Source of the DNA: JAXMCK01 sp046349395
Lineage (GTDB): Bacteria > Pseudomonadota > Alphaproteobacteria > Geminicoccales > Geminicoccaceae
Direction: 5' to 3'
DNA length: 64,000 nucleotides
NCBI GenBank assembly: GCA_046349395.1
Contig: JAXMCK010000010.1
Span: 84,744 to 148,743, forward strand
The translations under genes and the position numbers were made by a program. Below the pieces are notes generated by a model. It did no database searches. It saw only the letters and a list, made by a program, of their open reading frames with translations, and was not told the origin of the DNA. Of the stretch, positions 42,114 through 49,979 are shown in pieces (the stretch's first letter is position 1; each line of letters starts with the position of its first letter).

Positions 42114-43087
42114 CAGTTGGCCGCCAGCTTCGGCGCGAACTGGGCGTCGATCAGCGCGTTGACCTGCGCCGCGACATCGACGTCGACGGCGATGACGCCG
42201 GCCTTCTGCAACGCCTGGCCGGCAGCCGTGATGGTCTCGCGCTGCTTGTCGCCGATCTTGGGGTCGGAGAGGTCGGTGCGCTCGAGCTGGCGGGCGGCGA
42301 CCTCGGGCTTCAGCTTCGCGGCCGTGGCCAGGATGGCCTGCAGCTCCTTCGGGTTTTCGATCGCCCAGCGGCGACCCTTCTCGTAGGCCCCCAACACCTT
42401 CTCGACGATGTCCGGATGGTCGGCCAGGAACTGCTCGCGGACGTTCAGCACGCCGTAGGTGTTGGCGTCGGGGTTACGGAAGAAGAGCTTGCTGCCGGAT
42501 TCGAGCTCGGTGGCGGCCATCATCGGGTCGAGGCCGGCCCAGGCGTCGACGTCGCCGCGCTCCAGGGCCGCCTTGCCGTCGGCGTGCTGCAGGAGGACGA
42601 GCTCGATGTCGGACTGCGAGAGGCCGGCCCCATCGAGGGCACGGAGCAGGAAGATGAAAGGATCGGTCCCCTTGGTGGCGGCGACCTTCTTCCCCTTGAG
42701 GTCGGCGACCGCGTTGATGCCCGTGTCGGGGCGGGTGACGAGTGCGGTCCACTCGGGCTTCGAGTAGACGTAGACGGCCTTGATCGGGTTACCGTTGATG
42801 CGGCCCAGCAGCGCCGCGGCACCGGCCGTGGACCCGAAATCGATGCTCTCGGCATTGAGGAACTCCAGCGCCTTGTTGGAGCCCAGGCTTTGCACCCACT
42901 GCACCTTGATGCCGTCCTGAGCCAGCGCCTCCTCGACCCAGCCCTTGTCCTTCAGCACGAGGCTGACCGGGTTGTAGTAGGCCCAATCCAACGTGACGGT
43001 CTCGGGCTTGTCGGCCGCCGACGCCGTGGCCGCTGCGAGGAACGTGGCACCGAGGACGGCCATGAACGGCCGACGGGCGAACTTCAT
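42113..43087 (-). CDS. Aliphatic sulfonate-type ABC transporter substrate-binding protein (SsuA-like)
   Basis: 324 residues from ATG 43,087 with GGAG upstream. Signal peptide 1-30 (ATASA|ADKPE). The mature part VTLDWAYYNPVSLVLKDKGWVEEAL and ADLKGKKVAATKGTDPFIFLLRAL fits the NMT1/SsuA family. Ligands in this family are alkanesulfonates, taurine or nitrate; no sulfonate monooxygenase is present in the window, so specificity is open. Confidence 0.88.
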   Translation of the reverse strand: MKFARRPFMAVLGATFLAAATASAADKPETVTLDWAYYNPVSLVLKDKGWVEEALAQDGIKVQWVQSLGSNKALEFLNAESIDFGSTAGAAALLGRINGNPIKAVYVYSKPEWTALVTRPDTGINAVADLKGKKVAATKGTDPFIFLLRALDGAGLSQSDIELVLLQHADGKAALERGDVDAWAGLDPMMAATELESGSKLFFRNPDANTYGVLNVREQFLADHPDIVEKVLGAYEKGRRWAIENPKELQAILATAAKLKPEVAARQLERTDLSDPKIGDKQRETITAAGQALQKAGVIAVDVDVAAQVNALIDAQFAPKLAAN

Positions 43088-43715
43088 GCTGGTCTCCTGC
43101 CTCATGTCGGGCTGCGAAGCGGCCCCCGGCGTCTTCGATATAACCCTATCAGGATTGTCAAGAGACCCCAGCTACCGCATTCACCCGCAGCGCGGCTCAT
43201 ATTACTGCGACGCAACGCACCAACAAGAGGTTCTCTGATATTTCAGTGATGTTTTCAACAAATAACACTTGTGAGACGTTTTATTAGCTGCTGCGTGCAC
43301 TCGGGGGCAGGCGGAGCGCTGAACGCAGACACCGCGAGTGGCCGTCACGCACTCTCAGGAGCTGTCGGATACGAGATTCCCGTCTCTGCCGCGGAAGACC
43401 GAAGATAGCGAGCTCCTTCGGTAGGACATCGACGAGACCCGACGGGCTGTGGACGCGCGCAGCGCAGAGCCAAGACGAATGCGGCGAGACCCGGTTCGGT
43501 GAGGAGCATGCGGCAGCAGTGCGCCGTCGGGCGGCTGACCAACGCCGCTTGAGCCGAGGATGATGGATCTGACGTAGCCTGCTGAGCTCGCGGAAGTCCG
43601 CTCCCGCAGGGCCAAGTGTCGATCCATGACCACATATGGAAATCGGAGCCGCCCGCGAGGGTAGCTCCGATCAGTCCGATCAGAATGTCGCGACCGACGA
43701 GGTCGCTCGGCGCAG
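43088..43715. other. Long intergenic region without a convincing gene
   Basis: 628 bp between the SsuA-like gene and the VPLPA-CTERM gene. An AT-rich patch at about 43,190-43,300 contrasts with the GC-rich surroundings; TTGACA occurs on the minus strand at 43,156-43,161, facing the SsuA-like gene. Short open frames exist in the GC-rich half (43,300-43,715) but have arginine/serine-rich, low-information sequences and no recognisable domain. I see no RNA gene. Confidence 0.4.
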
Positions 43716-44432
43716 TCAGCTCGTGTGGGCTGCGCGACGGCGGCGTGCTGCGACACCGAGGCCTGCAAGACCACTGGCAAGAAGCGGCAGGGCTGCGGGC
43801 AGCGGCACCTCGCTGAGCGTGCCGTAGAGCGACACGTGACTCCAGTTGGCGAAATTCTTGTTGTAGCCGACGACGATGCCCTCGGTGCTCCAGGAACCGT
43901 TGGTGATGGCGGAGATCGCCCAGACGGTGAACGTCGTGCCGGCCTTCACCACGATATAGGCGGGGGTGACCGGGGTACCGTTGCTGGTGAAGGTCCAGGT
44001 GCCGCCCTGGCCAGCGAACGGCGAGCTGTTGCTCGAACTCTGCGAGACGTTCACGGAGAGCGTGCCGTAGGTCGTCACGTCGCTGCCGCTCGTGGGGTTG
44101 TTCACCTTCGACAGCTCGACCAGCGACGAATTGCCGGTAATGGTGCGGATGTCGCCGACATCGTCGTTGCCACTGTACATACCCTCGGCGTCGCCCCGTC
44201 CGGTCGGGTAGTTGAACGCCTGGCCCGCACGGTCGCCATTGTCGGCCGAACCGGTCTTGACCTGGTTGCCGCAGTTGTTGGCCCCGGCCGAACCCTGGGT
44301 GTAGCCGTTGTAGTTGTTGAAGACGCTGCAGAAGGCGGTGAAACTTGCACTGACCGAAGCATCTGCCTTGGACGACAGGCCAGCCACGGCGACGAGCGCG
44401 CCGACGGCGCAGGCGACGAGCTTGAAGCGCAT
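43716..44432 (-). CDS. VPLPA-CTERM sorting-domain surface protein
   Basis: 238 residues. Signal peptide about 1-25 (AGLSSKADA|S). The mature region is rich in Asn, Ser, Thr and Gly and has a beta character. The C-terminus is VPLPAALPLLASGLAGLGV followed by an RRRR cluster: the VPLPA-CTERM signal (motif, membrane helix, basic tail) recognised by an exosortase, which cuts and releases or anchors the protein. Function otherwise unknown. The exosortase is not in the window. A 21-bp palindrome at 44,534-44,554 lies about 100 bp upstream. Confidence 0.85.
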   Translation of the reverse strand: MRFKLVACAVGALVAVAGLSSKADASVSASFTAFCSVFNNYNGYTQGSAGANNCGNQVKTGSADNGDRAGQAFNYPTGRGDAEGMYSGNDDVGDIRTITGNSSLVELSKVNNPTSGSDVTTYGTLSVNVSQSSSNSSPFAGQGGTWTFTSNGTPVTPAYIVVKAGTTFTVWAISAITNGSWSTEGIVVGYNKNFANWSHVSLYGTLSEVPLPAALPLLASGLAGLGVAARRRRAAHTS

Positions 44433-44533
44433 GAAGATACTCCTGAATCGGCCGCGAGTGGCCCGTGCGCTCTCAACTAATCGACTGTCGACGACGACCC
44501 TAGGCTACCATTCGGCGAATGCCCCATAGCGCG

Positions 44534-44554
44534 TACTAACGCACAACGTTAGTA
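44534..44554. promoter_or_regulatory. Perfect inverted repeat upstream of VPLPA-CTERM gene
   Basis: Arms TACTAACG and CGTTAGTA, 8 bp each, are separated by CACAA. It is 102 bp upstream of the VPLPA-CTERM start and about 365 bp upstream of the first mini gene. The size and symmetry fit a dimeric regulator, for example a LuxR-type box. The regulator is unknown. Confidence 0.5.
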
Positions 44555-44838
44555 GCGGATTACGCTGCCGTAATGTGCTGAAATTGCCTAAAATTTTGCT
44601 CTTCTCCTGGCGAATGGTCGGCCTCCTCGATCACTCGGGACGTCCAAGACAATGCATTTTGGCACACCACCGTACGCGCACTGGGCGAGTGCGAGAGGCA
44701 AATTCGAACAGGCACGCGCTCTCGCCGACGGATGGAATTCGACGTCGCCCCGTTCGCTATTCGCGATCGGGCCGGAATCCCAGAAGGTGATCCAAGCGTC
44801 GACGCGCCTCGCTTGACGGGTGAACAAGGCTACACAAT

Positions 44839-44860
44839 TTCGCGAAACTACGCCTTGCGC
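44839..44860 (+). promoter_or_regulatory. Conserved upstream block of mini VPxPA gene 1
   Basis: A 22-base block that differs from 45,314-45,335 at only 2 positions. It is 80 bp before the ATG at 44,919; the second copy is 81 bp before its ATG. Conservation with constant spacing while the bases around it diverge indicates a functional element, probably the promoter. It is not a good -24/-12 site: the second copy has 11 bases between GG and GC, and the first lacks GG. Confidence 0.5.
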
Positions 44861-44918
44861 GCGGCAAACATCCCGGCAGGATGCTCGACATCAGAAAATC
44901 TGAAGGGGTTGAAACGCC

Positions 44919-45203
44919 ATGAGGACCTTGTTGACGAGTGTCGCCCTCGGCGCCCTGGTGGCAGTAGGTGCCGTTCCGGCGATGGCCGCCATTGCACCTG
45001 CGCCGACCAAGGTCGAGAGCTTCGAGCAGGTGGGCAAAACCTCGGTTGTCGCGTTCAAGGCGACCACGCACCTGAGCGATGCCACGCGCTACACGTTCAC
45101 GGACGTCTCTGCCGTTCCGGTCCCCGCAGCACTTCCGCTACTGGCAACGGCTTTGGCCGGCATGGGACTGATCCGGCGGCGAGCGAAGACGCCCAAGGCC
45201 TAA
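44919..45203 (+). CDS. Mini VPxPA-CTERM protein 1
   Basis: 94 residues from ATG 44,919 with AAGGGG upstream. Signal peptide 1-23 (VPAMA|A), then a mature core of about 42 residues with KVESFEQVGKTSVVAFK, then the sorting signal VPVPAALPLLATALAG and an RRRAK tail. It is a paralogue of the next gene; the shared core motif is SFEQVG. An exosortase substrate this short would leave a peptide of about 40 residues after processing. I do not know a described family with this core. It is followed by a strong terminator. Confidence 0.8.
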   Translation: MRTLLTSVALGALVAVGAVPAMAAIAPAPTKVESFEQVGKTSVVAFKATTHLSDATRYTFTDVSAVPVPAALPLLATALAGMGLIRRRAKTPKA

Positions 45204-45225
45204 CAGAGCCTGGACGATCGCCACT

Positions 45226-45252
45226 AAGGGCCGCGCGCGCGGCCCTTTCTCT
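45226..45252 (+). terminator. Rho-independent terminator after mini VPxPA gene 1
   Basis: Stem GGGCCGC (45,228-45,234) pairs with GCGGCCC (45,239-45,245) around GCGC. A T-rich tail TTTCT follows. It gives each mini gene its own transcription unit. Confidence 0.82.
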
Positions 45253-45313
45253 TCGCGGATCCACAGCGAAGCCTTCCGGACCTCGCGTCGCGATTGAAGT
45301 GTACATCGTCCCC

Positions 45314-45335
45314 TTCGCGGAACTACGTCTTGCGC
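45314..45335 (+). promoter_or_regulatory. Conserved upstream block of mini VPxPA gene 2
   Basis: Second copy of the block at 44,839-44,860 with 2 differences, 81 bp before ATG 45,395. See that entry. A second similar patch about 18 bases after the TTGCGC (GGATGCT in copy 1, GAATGTT in copy 2) may be the -10. Confidence 0.5.
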
Positions 45336-45394
45336 CAGCACAAGGTGCCGGGAGAATGTTACGTGGCCGTAAGGAGCCTCTGGGGAGAGACGCC

Positions 45395-45676
45395 ATGAAG
45401 AACCTGTTGATGAGTGCTGTCGTCGGCGCTGTCGTCGTTGCAGTTGCGATACCCGCTTCGGCGGCTTTGGCTCCGACCGAGGTCAAGGTCGCGAGCTTCG
45501 AGCAGGTCGGCACGGTGCCGACCGTGGACAAGGCCGTGTTCAAGACCGGGCCCAACTATGCCGCGACGAATTTCACGTTAACGACGGCGGTGCCCGTTCC
45601 CGCAGCGTTGCCGCTCCTAGCTTCGGCCCTCGTCGGGCTGGGTATCGTCCGTCGTCGGGCGAAGAAGTCCGCCTGA
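45395..45676 (+). CDS. Mini VPxPA-CTERM protein 2
   Basis: 93 residues from ATG 45,395 with GGGGAGAG upstream. Signal peptide 1-23 (IPASA|A), core with VKVASFEQVGTVPTVDKAVFK, then the sorting signal VPVPAALPLLASALVG and an RRRAKK tail. It is a tandem paralogue of the 44,919-45,203 gene, sharing the SFEQVG motif and the AVFK/VAFK phrase. After exosortase cleavage it would leave about 40 residues. It ends with its own terminator and is convergent with glgB. Confidence 0.8.
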   Translation: MKNLLMSAVVGAVVVAVAIPASAALAPTEVKVASFEQVGTVPTVDKAVFKTGPNYAATNFTLTTAVPVPAALPLLASALVGLGIVRRRAKKSA

Positions 45677-45703
45677 CCCTACCAACCATCGTCCTTGTCG
45701 CGA

Positions 45704-45726
45704 GGGGCCGCGTTAGCGGCCCCTTT
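45704..45726 (+). terminator. Terminator between mini VPxPA gene 2 and glgB
   Basis: Stem GGGGCCGC (45,704-45,711) pairs with GCGGCCCC (45,716-45,723) around GTTA, followed by TTT. It serves the plus-strand gene; the minus side has no U-run for glgB, so it is at most weakly bidirectional. Its stem resembles that of the terminator at 45,226, again showing the duplication. Confidence 0.75.
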
Positions 45727-45727
45727 G

Positions 45728-47977
45728 TCATGGGCCACCGGGCTCCAGCACGATCGTCGACAGCGGCGGCAGCGTCAGGTTCAGCGAGTATGGCCGGCCG
45801 TGGGCAGGGATCTCGTCGGCCATCAGGCCGCCGGCGTTGCCAGTACCGCTGCCGCCATACTCGCCGGCGTCGCTGTTGAGGCACTCGCGGTACCAGCCCT
45901 GGCCGGGGACGCCGACTCGGTAGGCGTAGCGCGGGACGGGGGTGAAGTTGCAGACCGTGATCGTGTGCGCCCCCGGCGTGCGGCCCCAGCGGACGAAGGC
46001 GATCACACTCTTCTCGATGTCGGTGCAGTCGATCCACTCGAAGCCGCCGCCCTCATTGTCCTGCTCGTGCAGGGCCACACGCGAGCGGTACAGGCGGTTG
46101 AGGTCGCGGATCAGGCGGTGCAGGCCCTGGTGGTAGGGGCCGTGATCCAGCAGGTGCCAGTCGAGGCTGACATCGTGGTTCCACTCCCGCCACTGGCCGA
46201 ACTCGCCGCCCATGAAGAGCAGCTTCTTGCCGGGATAGGTCCACATCAGGCCGTAATAGGCGCGCAGGTTGGCGAACTTCTGCCACAGGTCGCCCGGCAT
46301 CTTGTCGATCAGCGAGCGCTTGCCGTGCACGACCTCATCGTGGCTGAGCGGCAGGACGAAGTTCTCACTGAAGGCATAGAGCATGCCGAAGGTGAGATCG
46401 TTCATATGATATTTGCGGTGGACCGGATCGGACTGCATGTAGTGCAGCGTGTCGTGCATCCAGCCCATGTTCCATTTGAAGCCGAAGCCGAGGCCGCCGA
46501 GATAGACCGGGCGTGAGACGGCGGGCCAGGATGTCGACTCTTCCGCGATCGTCGTGACGCCCGGCTGGCGGCCATAGACGAGATCGTTCAGGTGCTGGAG
46601 GAAGAAGATGGCGTCCAAATTCTCGCGGCCGCCATGGACGTTCGGAATCCACTCCCCCTGTTTGCGCGAGTAGTCGAGGTAGAGCATCGAGGCGACGGCA
46701 TCCACGCGCAGGCCGTCGACATGGTAGCGGTCGAGCCAGTAGAGCGCGTTCGACCACAGGAAATTGGCGACCTCGCGGCGGCCAAAATTGTAGATCGCGG
46801 TGTTCCAGTCCTGGTGGAATCCCAGCCGCGGGTCGTCGTGCTCGTAGAGTGCCGTGCCGTCGAAGCGCATCAGGCCGTGCGGGTCGGTCGGGAAGTGGCC
46901 CGGCACCCAGTCCAGGATGACACCGATGCCGGCGGCGTGGCAGCGGTCCACGAACCAGGCGAAGGACCAGGGATCGCCGAAGCGCGAGGACGGTGCGAAG
47001 AGGCCGATCGGCTGGTAGCCCCAGGAGCCCTCGAACGGGAACTCGCTGATCGGCAGCAACTCGATATGGGTGAAGCCCATGTCGAGGACGTAGGGGATGA
47101 GCTGGTCGACCAGCTCGTCCCAGCGCAGCGGGCGGTTGCCCTCCTCCGGCACGCGGCGCCAGGAGGCAACGTGGACCTCGTAGACGCTCATCGGCTTGCG
47201 CCGCGCATCGCCGCTGTTGCGGGTGGCCATCCAGTCCTGGTCGGTGAACGGGAACTGGACAAGGCCGCGGACGACGGACGCGGTGGAGGGCGGACGCTCC
47301 GTGGCGAAGGCGACCGGATCGGCCTTCTGCGGCAGCAACTGACCGCCGGAGCCGAGCAGTTCGTACTTGTACTGGGTGTGCTCGCCGACGTCCGGAATGA
47401 AGAGCTCCCAGATTCCGCACTCGACGCGCTTCCTCATCGGGTGGCGCCGGCCGTCCCAGCTGTTGAACTCGCCGACGACGCTGACGCGGCTGGCGTTGGG
47501 CGCCCACACGGCGAAGGTGGTGCCCTGCACGCCGTTGAACTCTCGCGGGTGGGCGCCAAGCTTCTCGTACAGCTCCAGATGGTTGCCCTCGGCGAAGAGG
47601 TAGACGTCCATGTCGCCGAGGATCGCCGGAAACCGGTAGGGGTCGTCGGTCTCCTGGTCGCCCGACGGCCAGGCGATTCGCAGGCCGTAGGCCTCGTGCA
47701 TCTTCAGGCCTGCCACGGGGCCCTCGAAGAAGCCGACGGGGTTGGTGCGCGAGAGTGCCACGGCCTTGCCGCCGACGAGGACGTGAACCTCGCGGGCGCC
47801 GGGCTGGACGGTGCGCACATGCACGGTCCCATCGGGGGCAGCGTGTGGGCCCAGCACCGCGAAGGGATCGCCGTGCCGGCCGTCGACGAGGGCCGCCACC
47901 GCCGCCGGGTCGGCGCGAAAGTCCGTCCCGGCCCTGTCCGTCTGCAGCTGCCGCACCTTCATCCTCCCTGCCGACAC
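45728..47977 (-). CDS. glgB: 1,4-alpha-glucan branching enzyme
   Basis: 749 residues from GTG 47,977 (ATG 47,962 is possible). Adds alpha-1,6 branches to glycogen. N-terminal domains are CBM48-like (DPFAVLGPHAAPDGTVHVRTVQPGA); the catalytic GH13 barrel has YEVHVASWRR, the nucleophile region DGLRVDAVASMLYLDYSR, acid/base in TIAEESTSWP, and LPLSHDEVVHGKRSL. The length is that of a full GlgB. No other glycogen gene is adjacent. Confidence 0.95.
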   Translation of the reverse strand: MSAGRMKVRQLQTDRAGTDFRADPAAVAALVDGRHGDPFAVLGPHAAPDGTVHVRTVQPGAREVHVLVGGKAVALSRTNPVGFFEGPVAGLKMHEAYGLRIAWPSGDQETDDPYRFPAILGDMDVYLFAEGNHLELYEKLGAHPREFNGVQGTTFAVWAPNASRVSVVGEFNSWDGRRHPMRKRVECGIWELFIPDVGEHTQYKYELLGSGGQLLPQKADPVAFATERPPSTASVVRGLVQFPFTDQDWMATRNSGDARRKPMSVYEVHVASWRRVPEEGNRPLRWDELVDQLIPYVLDMGFTHIELLPISEFPFEGSWGYQPIGLFAPSSRFGDPWSFAWFVDRCHAAGIGVILDWVPGHFPTDPHGLMRFDGTALYEHDDPRLGFHQDWNTAIYNFGRREVANFLWSNALYWLDRYHVDGLRVDAVASMLYLDYSRKQGEWIPNVHGGRENLDAIFFLQHLNDLVYGRQPGVTTIAEESTSWPAVSRPVYLGGLGFGFKWNMGWMHDTLHYMQSDPVHRKYHMNDLTFGMLYAFSENFVLPLSHDEVVHGKRSLIDKMPGDLWQKFANLRAYYGLMWTYPGKKLLFMGGEFGQWREWNHDVSLDWHLLDHGPYHQGLHRLIRDLNRLYRSRVALHEQDNEGGGFEWIDCTDIEKSVIAFVRWGRTPGAHTITVCNFTPVPRYAYRVGVPGQGWYRECLNSDAGEYGGSGTGNAGGLMADEIPAHGRPYSLNLTLPPLSTIVLEPGGP

Positions 47978-48152
47978 GATCCGACGCCTTCAACCGCCGA
48001 CGGCCGGTGTCGTGCCGTCCTACGTAGACCGGTTTGCCGGTGACGAATATCCGGATCGAAAGCCACGGCAATGCATGGCCTGGCGCGGCACTTGACGGCA
48101 CTGCTCCTGCCGCACAATTGTACCCGAGAGTGAATATGTTTCTGAGGCAGCG

Positions 48153-48512
48153 ATGGCCGCGAGACTCCTCGATCTGATCGGCACCGATGGCACGATCGGC
48201 AGCGACCGGCTGAGTTCCGCTCTCGGCGTGAGCCGGACCGAGTTGGCGCAGGCGGCCGGCCTCTCGCGCGACGCGGTCTCGAAAACGGCCCGGCGCGGCG
48301 GCCGGGGGACCCAGGCGCGGTTGCGCGACATGGTCGAGATCATGAGTCGCGTGCTGCCCTGGGCAGGGTCGCTGCCCCAGGCCTTTGCCTGGTACCGGGC
48401 CCAGCCGCTGCCCTCCTTCGGCGACCAGACGGCCGAGGATCTCGTCAAGCAGGGCGAGGCCAAGGCGGTGAAGGCCTATCTCTCGAGGATCGCGGCCGGC
48501 GGCTACGCTTGA
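48153..48512 (+). CDS. Xre/MbcA/ParS-type antitoxin
   Basis: 119 residues. Helix-turn-helix region SDRLSSALGVSRTELAQAAGLSRDAVSKTARRGG, then the DUF2384-type C-terminal part (FAWYRAQPLPSFGDQTAEDLVKQGEAKAVKAYLSRIAAGGYA). This is the antitoxin of Xre-RES pairs. The TGA overlaps the TTG start of the toxin. A TTGACG (48,092) and a palindrome ACAATTGT (48,114-48,121) upstream may form the promoter-operator. Confidence 0.87.
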   Translation: MAARLLDLIGTDGTIGSDRLSSALGVSRTELAQAAGLSRDAVSKTARRGGRGTQARLRDMVEIMSRVLPWAGSLPQAFAWYRAQPLPSFGDQTAEDLVKQGEAKAVKAYLSRIAAGGYA

Positions 48513-49021
48513 GGCTGCAGGGGCTCGTCTACCGGGCCCACCATCCGGGCTGGGCCTGGGCGCCGGAATCGGGCCGCGGGGCCGAGTTGTTCGGCGGGCG
48601 CTTCAATTGCAAAGGTGTCGCCGCACTCTACACTTCCATGAGCCTGCAGGGGGCATGGTCCGAGGCGCAGCAGGCGTTCCCGTTCAAGGCGCAGCCGATG
48701 ACCTTGTGCGCCTACGAGGTCGACTGCGAGGACATCCTGGATCTGCGGGGTGTCCCGGAGCTGCAGTCCGATCTCGCCTGCGCCTGGGAGGCCATGGCGT
48801 TGCGGGGTGAGACGCCGCCGAGCTGGACTTTGGCGGACCGGCTGATCGCGGCGGGCAAGGCCGGCATCCTGGTGCCGAGCTTCGCCAAAGGTGCGGAGAC
48901 ACAGCCCGGCAATGCCGTGTTCTGGCGTTGGGGGCCGGAGCCGCCGCATCGGGTGCGGGTGGTCGACGACCACGGCAGGCTGCCGCGGGATGCCCTCTCC
49001 TGGCGCGACGAGAGCGGCTGA
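48509..49021 (+). CDS. RES-domain NAD+-degrading toxin
   Basis: 170 residues from TTG 48,509. RES motifs: LVYRAHHPGWAWAPESGRGAELFGGRFNCKGVAALYTSMSLQGAWSEAQQ; the Arg near the N-terminus, the Tyr in ALYTSM and the Glu in WSEAQ fit the family. RES toxins break down NAD+ (phosphorolysis or hydrolysis). Paired with the overlapping Xre-type antitoxin it makes a complete toxin-antitoxin system. Confidence 0.85.
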   Translation: MRLQGLVYRAHHPGWAWAPESGRGAELFGGRFNCKGVAALYTSMSLQGAWSEAQQAFPFKAQPMTLCAYEVDCEDILDLRGVPELQSDLACAWEAMALRGETPPSWTLADRLIAAGKAGILVPSFAKGAETQPGNAVFWRWGPEPPHRVRVVDDHGRLPRDALSWRDESG

Positions 49022-49363
49022 TCAGGCGGGCTTCGTGGTGCCGTAGCGGAGCACCTGGACCTTCTCGATCGTGACGAGGCAGCTGCCGAGCATGGTCTCG
49101 ATGCCGTCGAGGAACGTGCGGAGCTTGTCCTCGGCGTCGACCATCTCGACGATCATCGGCAGGTCCTTCGAGAGCTGCAGCACCTTCGCGGTGTGGATGT
49201 GGCTCGAATGGCCGAAGGACATCGGTCCGCGCAGGACCGTGGCACCGGCGAGCCCCTTCTCGCGGGCGGCCAGCACGATGGCCTCGTAGAGCGGGCGACC
49301 GCCGCTGCGGTCGTCCTCGCCGAGGAAGATCCTAACGAGGGCCGCGTCGCTGGGGACGAGCAT
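49022..49363 (-). CDS. DUF190 family PII-like protein
   Basis: 113 residues. LVRIFLGEDDRSGGRPLYEAIVLAAREKGLAGATVLRGPMSFGHSSHIHTAKVLQLSKDLPMIVEMVDAEDKLRTFL is a textbook DUF190 sequence, a PII-like fold. DUF190 genes very often follow crcB, as here (10-bp gap), and are thought to act with fluoride export. It is the last gene of the operon starting at 50,722. Confidence 0.9.
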   Translation of the reverse strand: MLVPSDAALVRIFLGEDDRSGGRPLYEAIVLAAREKGLAGATVLRGPMSFGHSSHIHTAKVLQLSKDLPMIVEMVDAEDKLRTFLDGIETMLGSCLVTIEKVQVLRYGTTKPA

Positions 49364-49373
49364 CGCCTTTGTC

Positions 49374-49769
49374 CTAGCGGTTGATCAGCAGGCCGGCAGC
49401 ATAGCCGAGCCAGACACCGAAAAGGCAGAGCACCACCGAGCCGACGACGTTGAGCCCGGCGCGCAGCCAGTCGCCGTCCTGGGCGAGGTTCAGGGTCTGC
49501 AGGCTGAATGAGGAAAAGGTGGTGTAGCCGCCGAGGAAGCCGATCATCACGAACTGGCGGGTCGTGGTGCCGACCAGCAGGCGGCCGTCGGGGCCGGTGA
49601 CGGTGGCGATAAGGCCGATCAGGAAGCAGCCGACCACGTTTACGGTGAAGGTGCCGACCGGGAACGTCTCGCCGATCCGCTGGTCGATGGCGCCGGCCAT
49701 GAGGAAGCGACCGATGCCGCCGAGCGCACTTCCGAGTCCGACCCAGAGAACGCTGACCAGGGTGTCCAC
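49374..49769 (-). CDS. crcB: Fluoride ion channel CrcB/Fluc
   Basis: 131 residues from GTG 49,769. Four membrane helices; the family motif GGIGRFLMAGAIDQR, FPVGTFTVNVVGCFLIGL and GFLGGYTTFSSFSLQTLNL are intact. It works as a dimer that lets fluoride out. It directly follows the 69-residue membrane protein gene (stop at 49,770) and precedes DUF190. I did not find a fluoride riboswitch upstream of the operon. Confidence 0.93.
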   Translation of the reverse strand: MDTLVSVLWVGLGSALGGIGRFLMAGAIDQRIGETFPVGTFTVNVVGCFLIGLIATVTGPDGRLLVGTTTRQFVMIGFLGGYTTFSSFSLQTLNLAQDGDWLRAGLNVVGSVVLCLFGVWLGYAAGLLINR

Positions 49770-49979
49770 TCAGCGCCTTCCGGCAGGCTGCCGTGCGCGG
49801 CGCCAGACGAAGAGCATCAGGACAGCGAGGCAGCCGGCGAACAGAAGCGGCCCCGACCAGGAACCGACGGGGAGCAGCCACACCGCGACGGCGACCCAGG
49901 CGAGGACGGCGGCGGTGAACAGCCAGTCGTCGACGAAGAGCCCGACCAACTCATCCAGAACGATCCGGAGCGCCTTCAT
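49770..49979 (-). CDS. Small membrane protein
   Basis: 69 residues from ATG 49,979, which overlaps the previous stop by 4 bp (ATGA). Two membrane helices (about 18-38 and 42-60: FTAAVLAWVAVAVWLLPVG and GPLLFAGCLAVLMLFVWRR). Family unknown. The position between the COG4280-like protein and crcB suggests a partner of one of them. Confidence 0.72.
   Translation of the reverse strand: MKALRIVLDELVGLFVDDWLFTAAVLAWVAVAVWLLPVGSWSGPLLFAGCLAVLMLFVWRRARQPAGRR

Larger units (their letters stand above)
44433..44918. other. Divergent regulatory region of the VPxPA-CTERM genes
   Basis: 486 bp between the divergent VPLPA-CTERM gene and the first mini VPxPA gene. It holds the palindrome 44,534-44,554, then an AT-richer stretch (44,565-44,640). 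Near the right end is a block beginning at 44,839 (TTCGCG...CTTGCGC) that is repeated upstream of the second mini gene. I see no convincing gene. Confidence 0.45.

Noticed and set aside
43355..43780. A 141-codon minus-strand frame before the VPLPA-CTERM gene
   Set aside because: Arg/Ser-rich translation without a domain, partly overlapping the well-supported VPLPA-CTERM coding region in another frame.
44839..44860. Sigma-54 (-24/-12) promoter for the mini VPxPA genes
   Set aside because: The second copy has 11 rather than 10 bases between GG and GC, and the first copy lacks the GG; conservation is real but the sigma-54 match is not.
46592..48043. A 483-codon plus-strand frame opposite glgB
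   Set aside because: The minus strand encodes full GlgB with all catalytic motifs; the antisense translation has no recognisable features.
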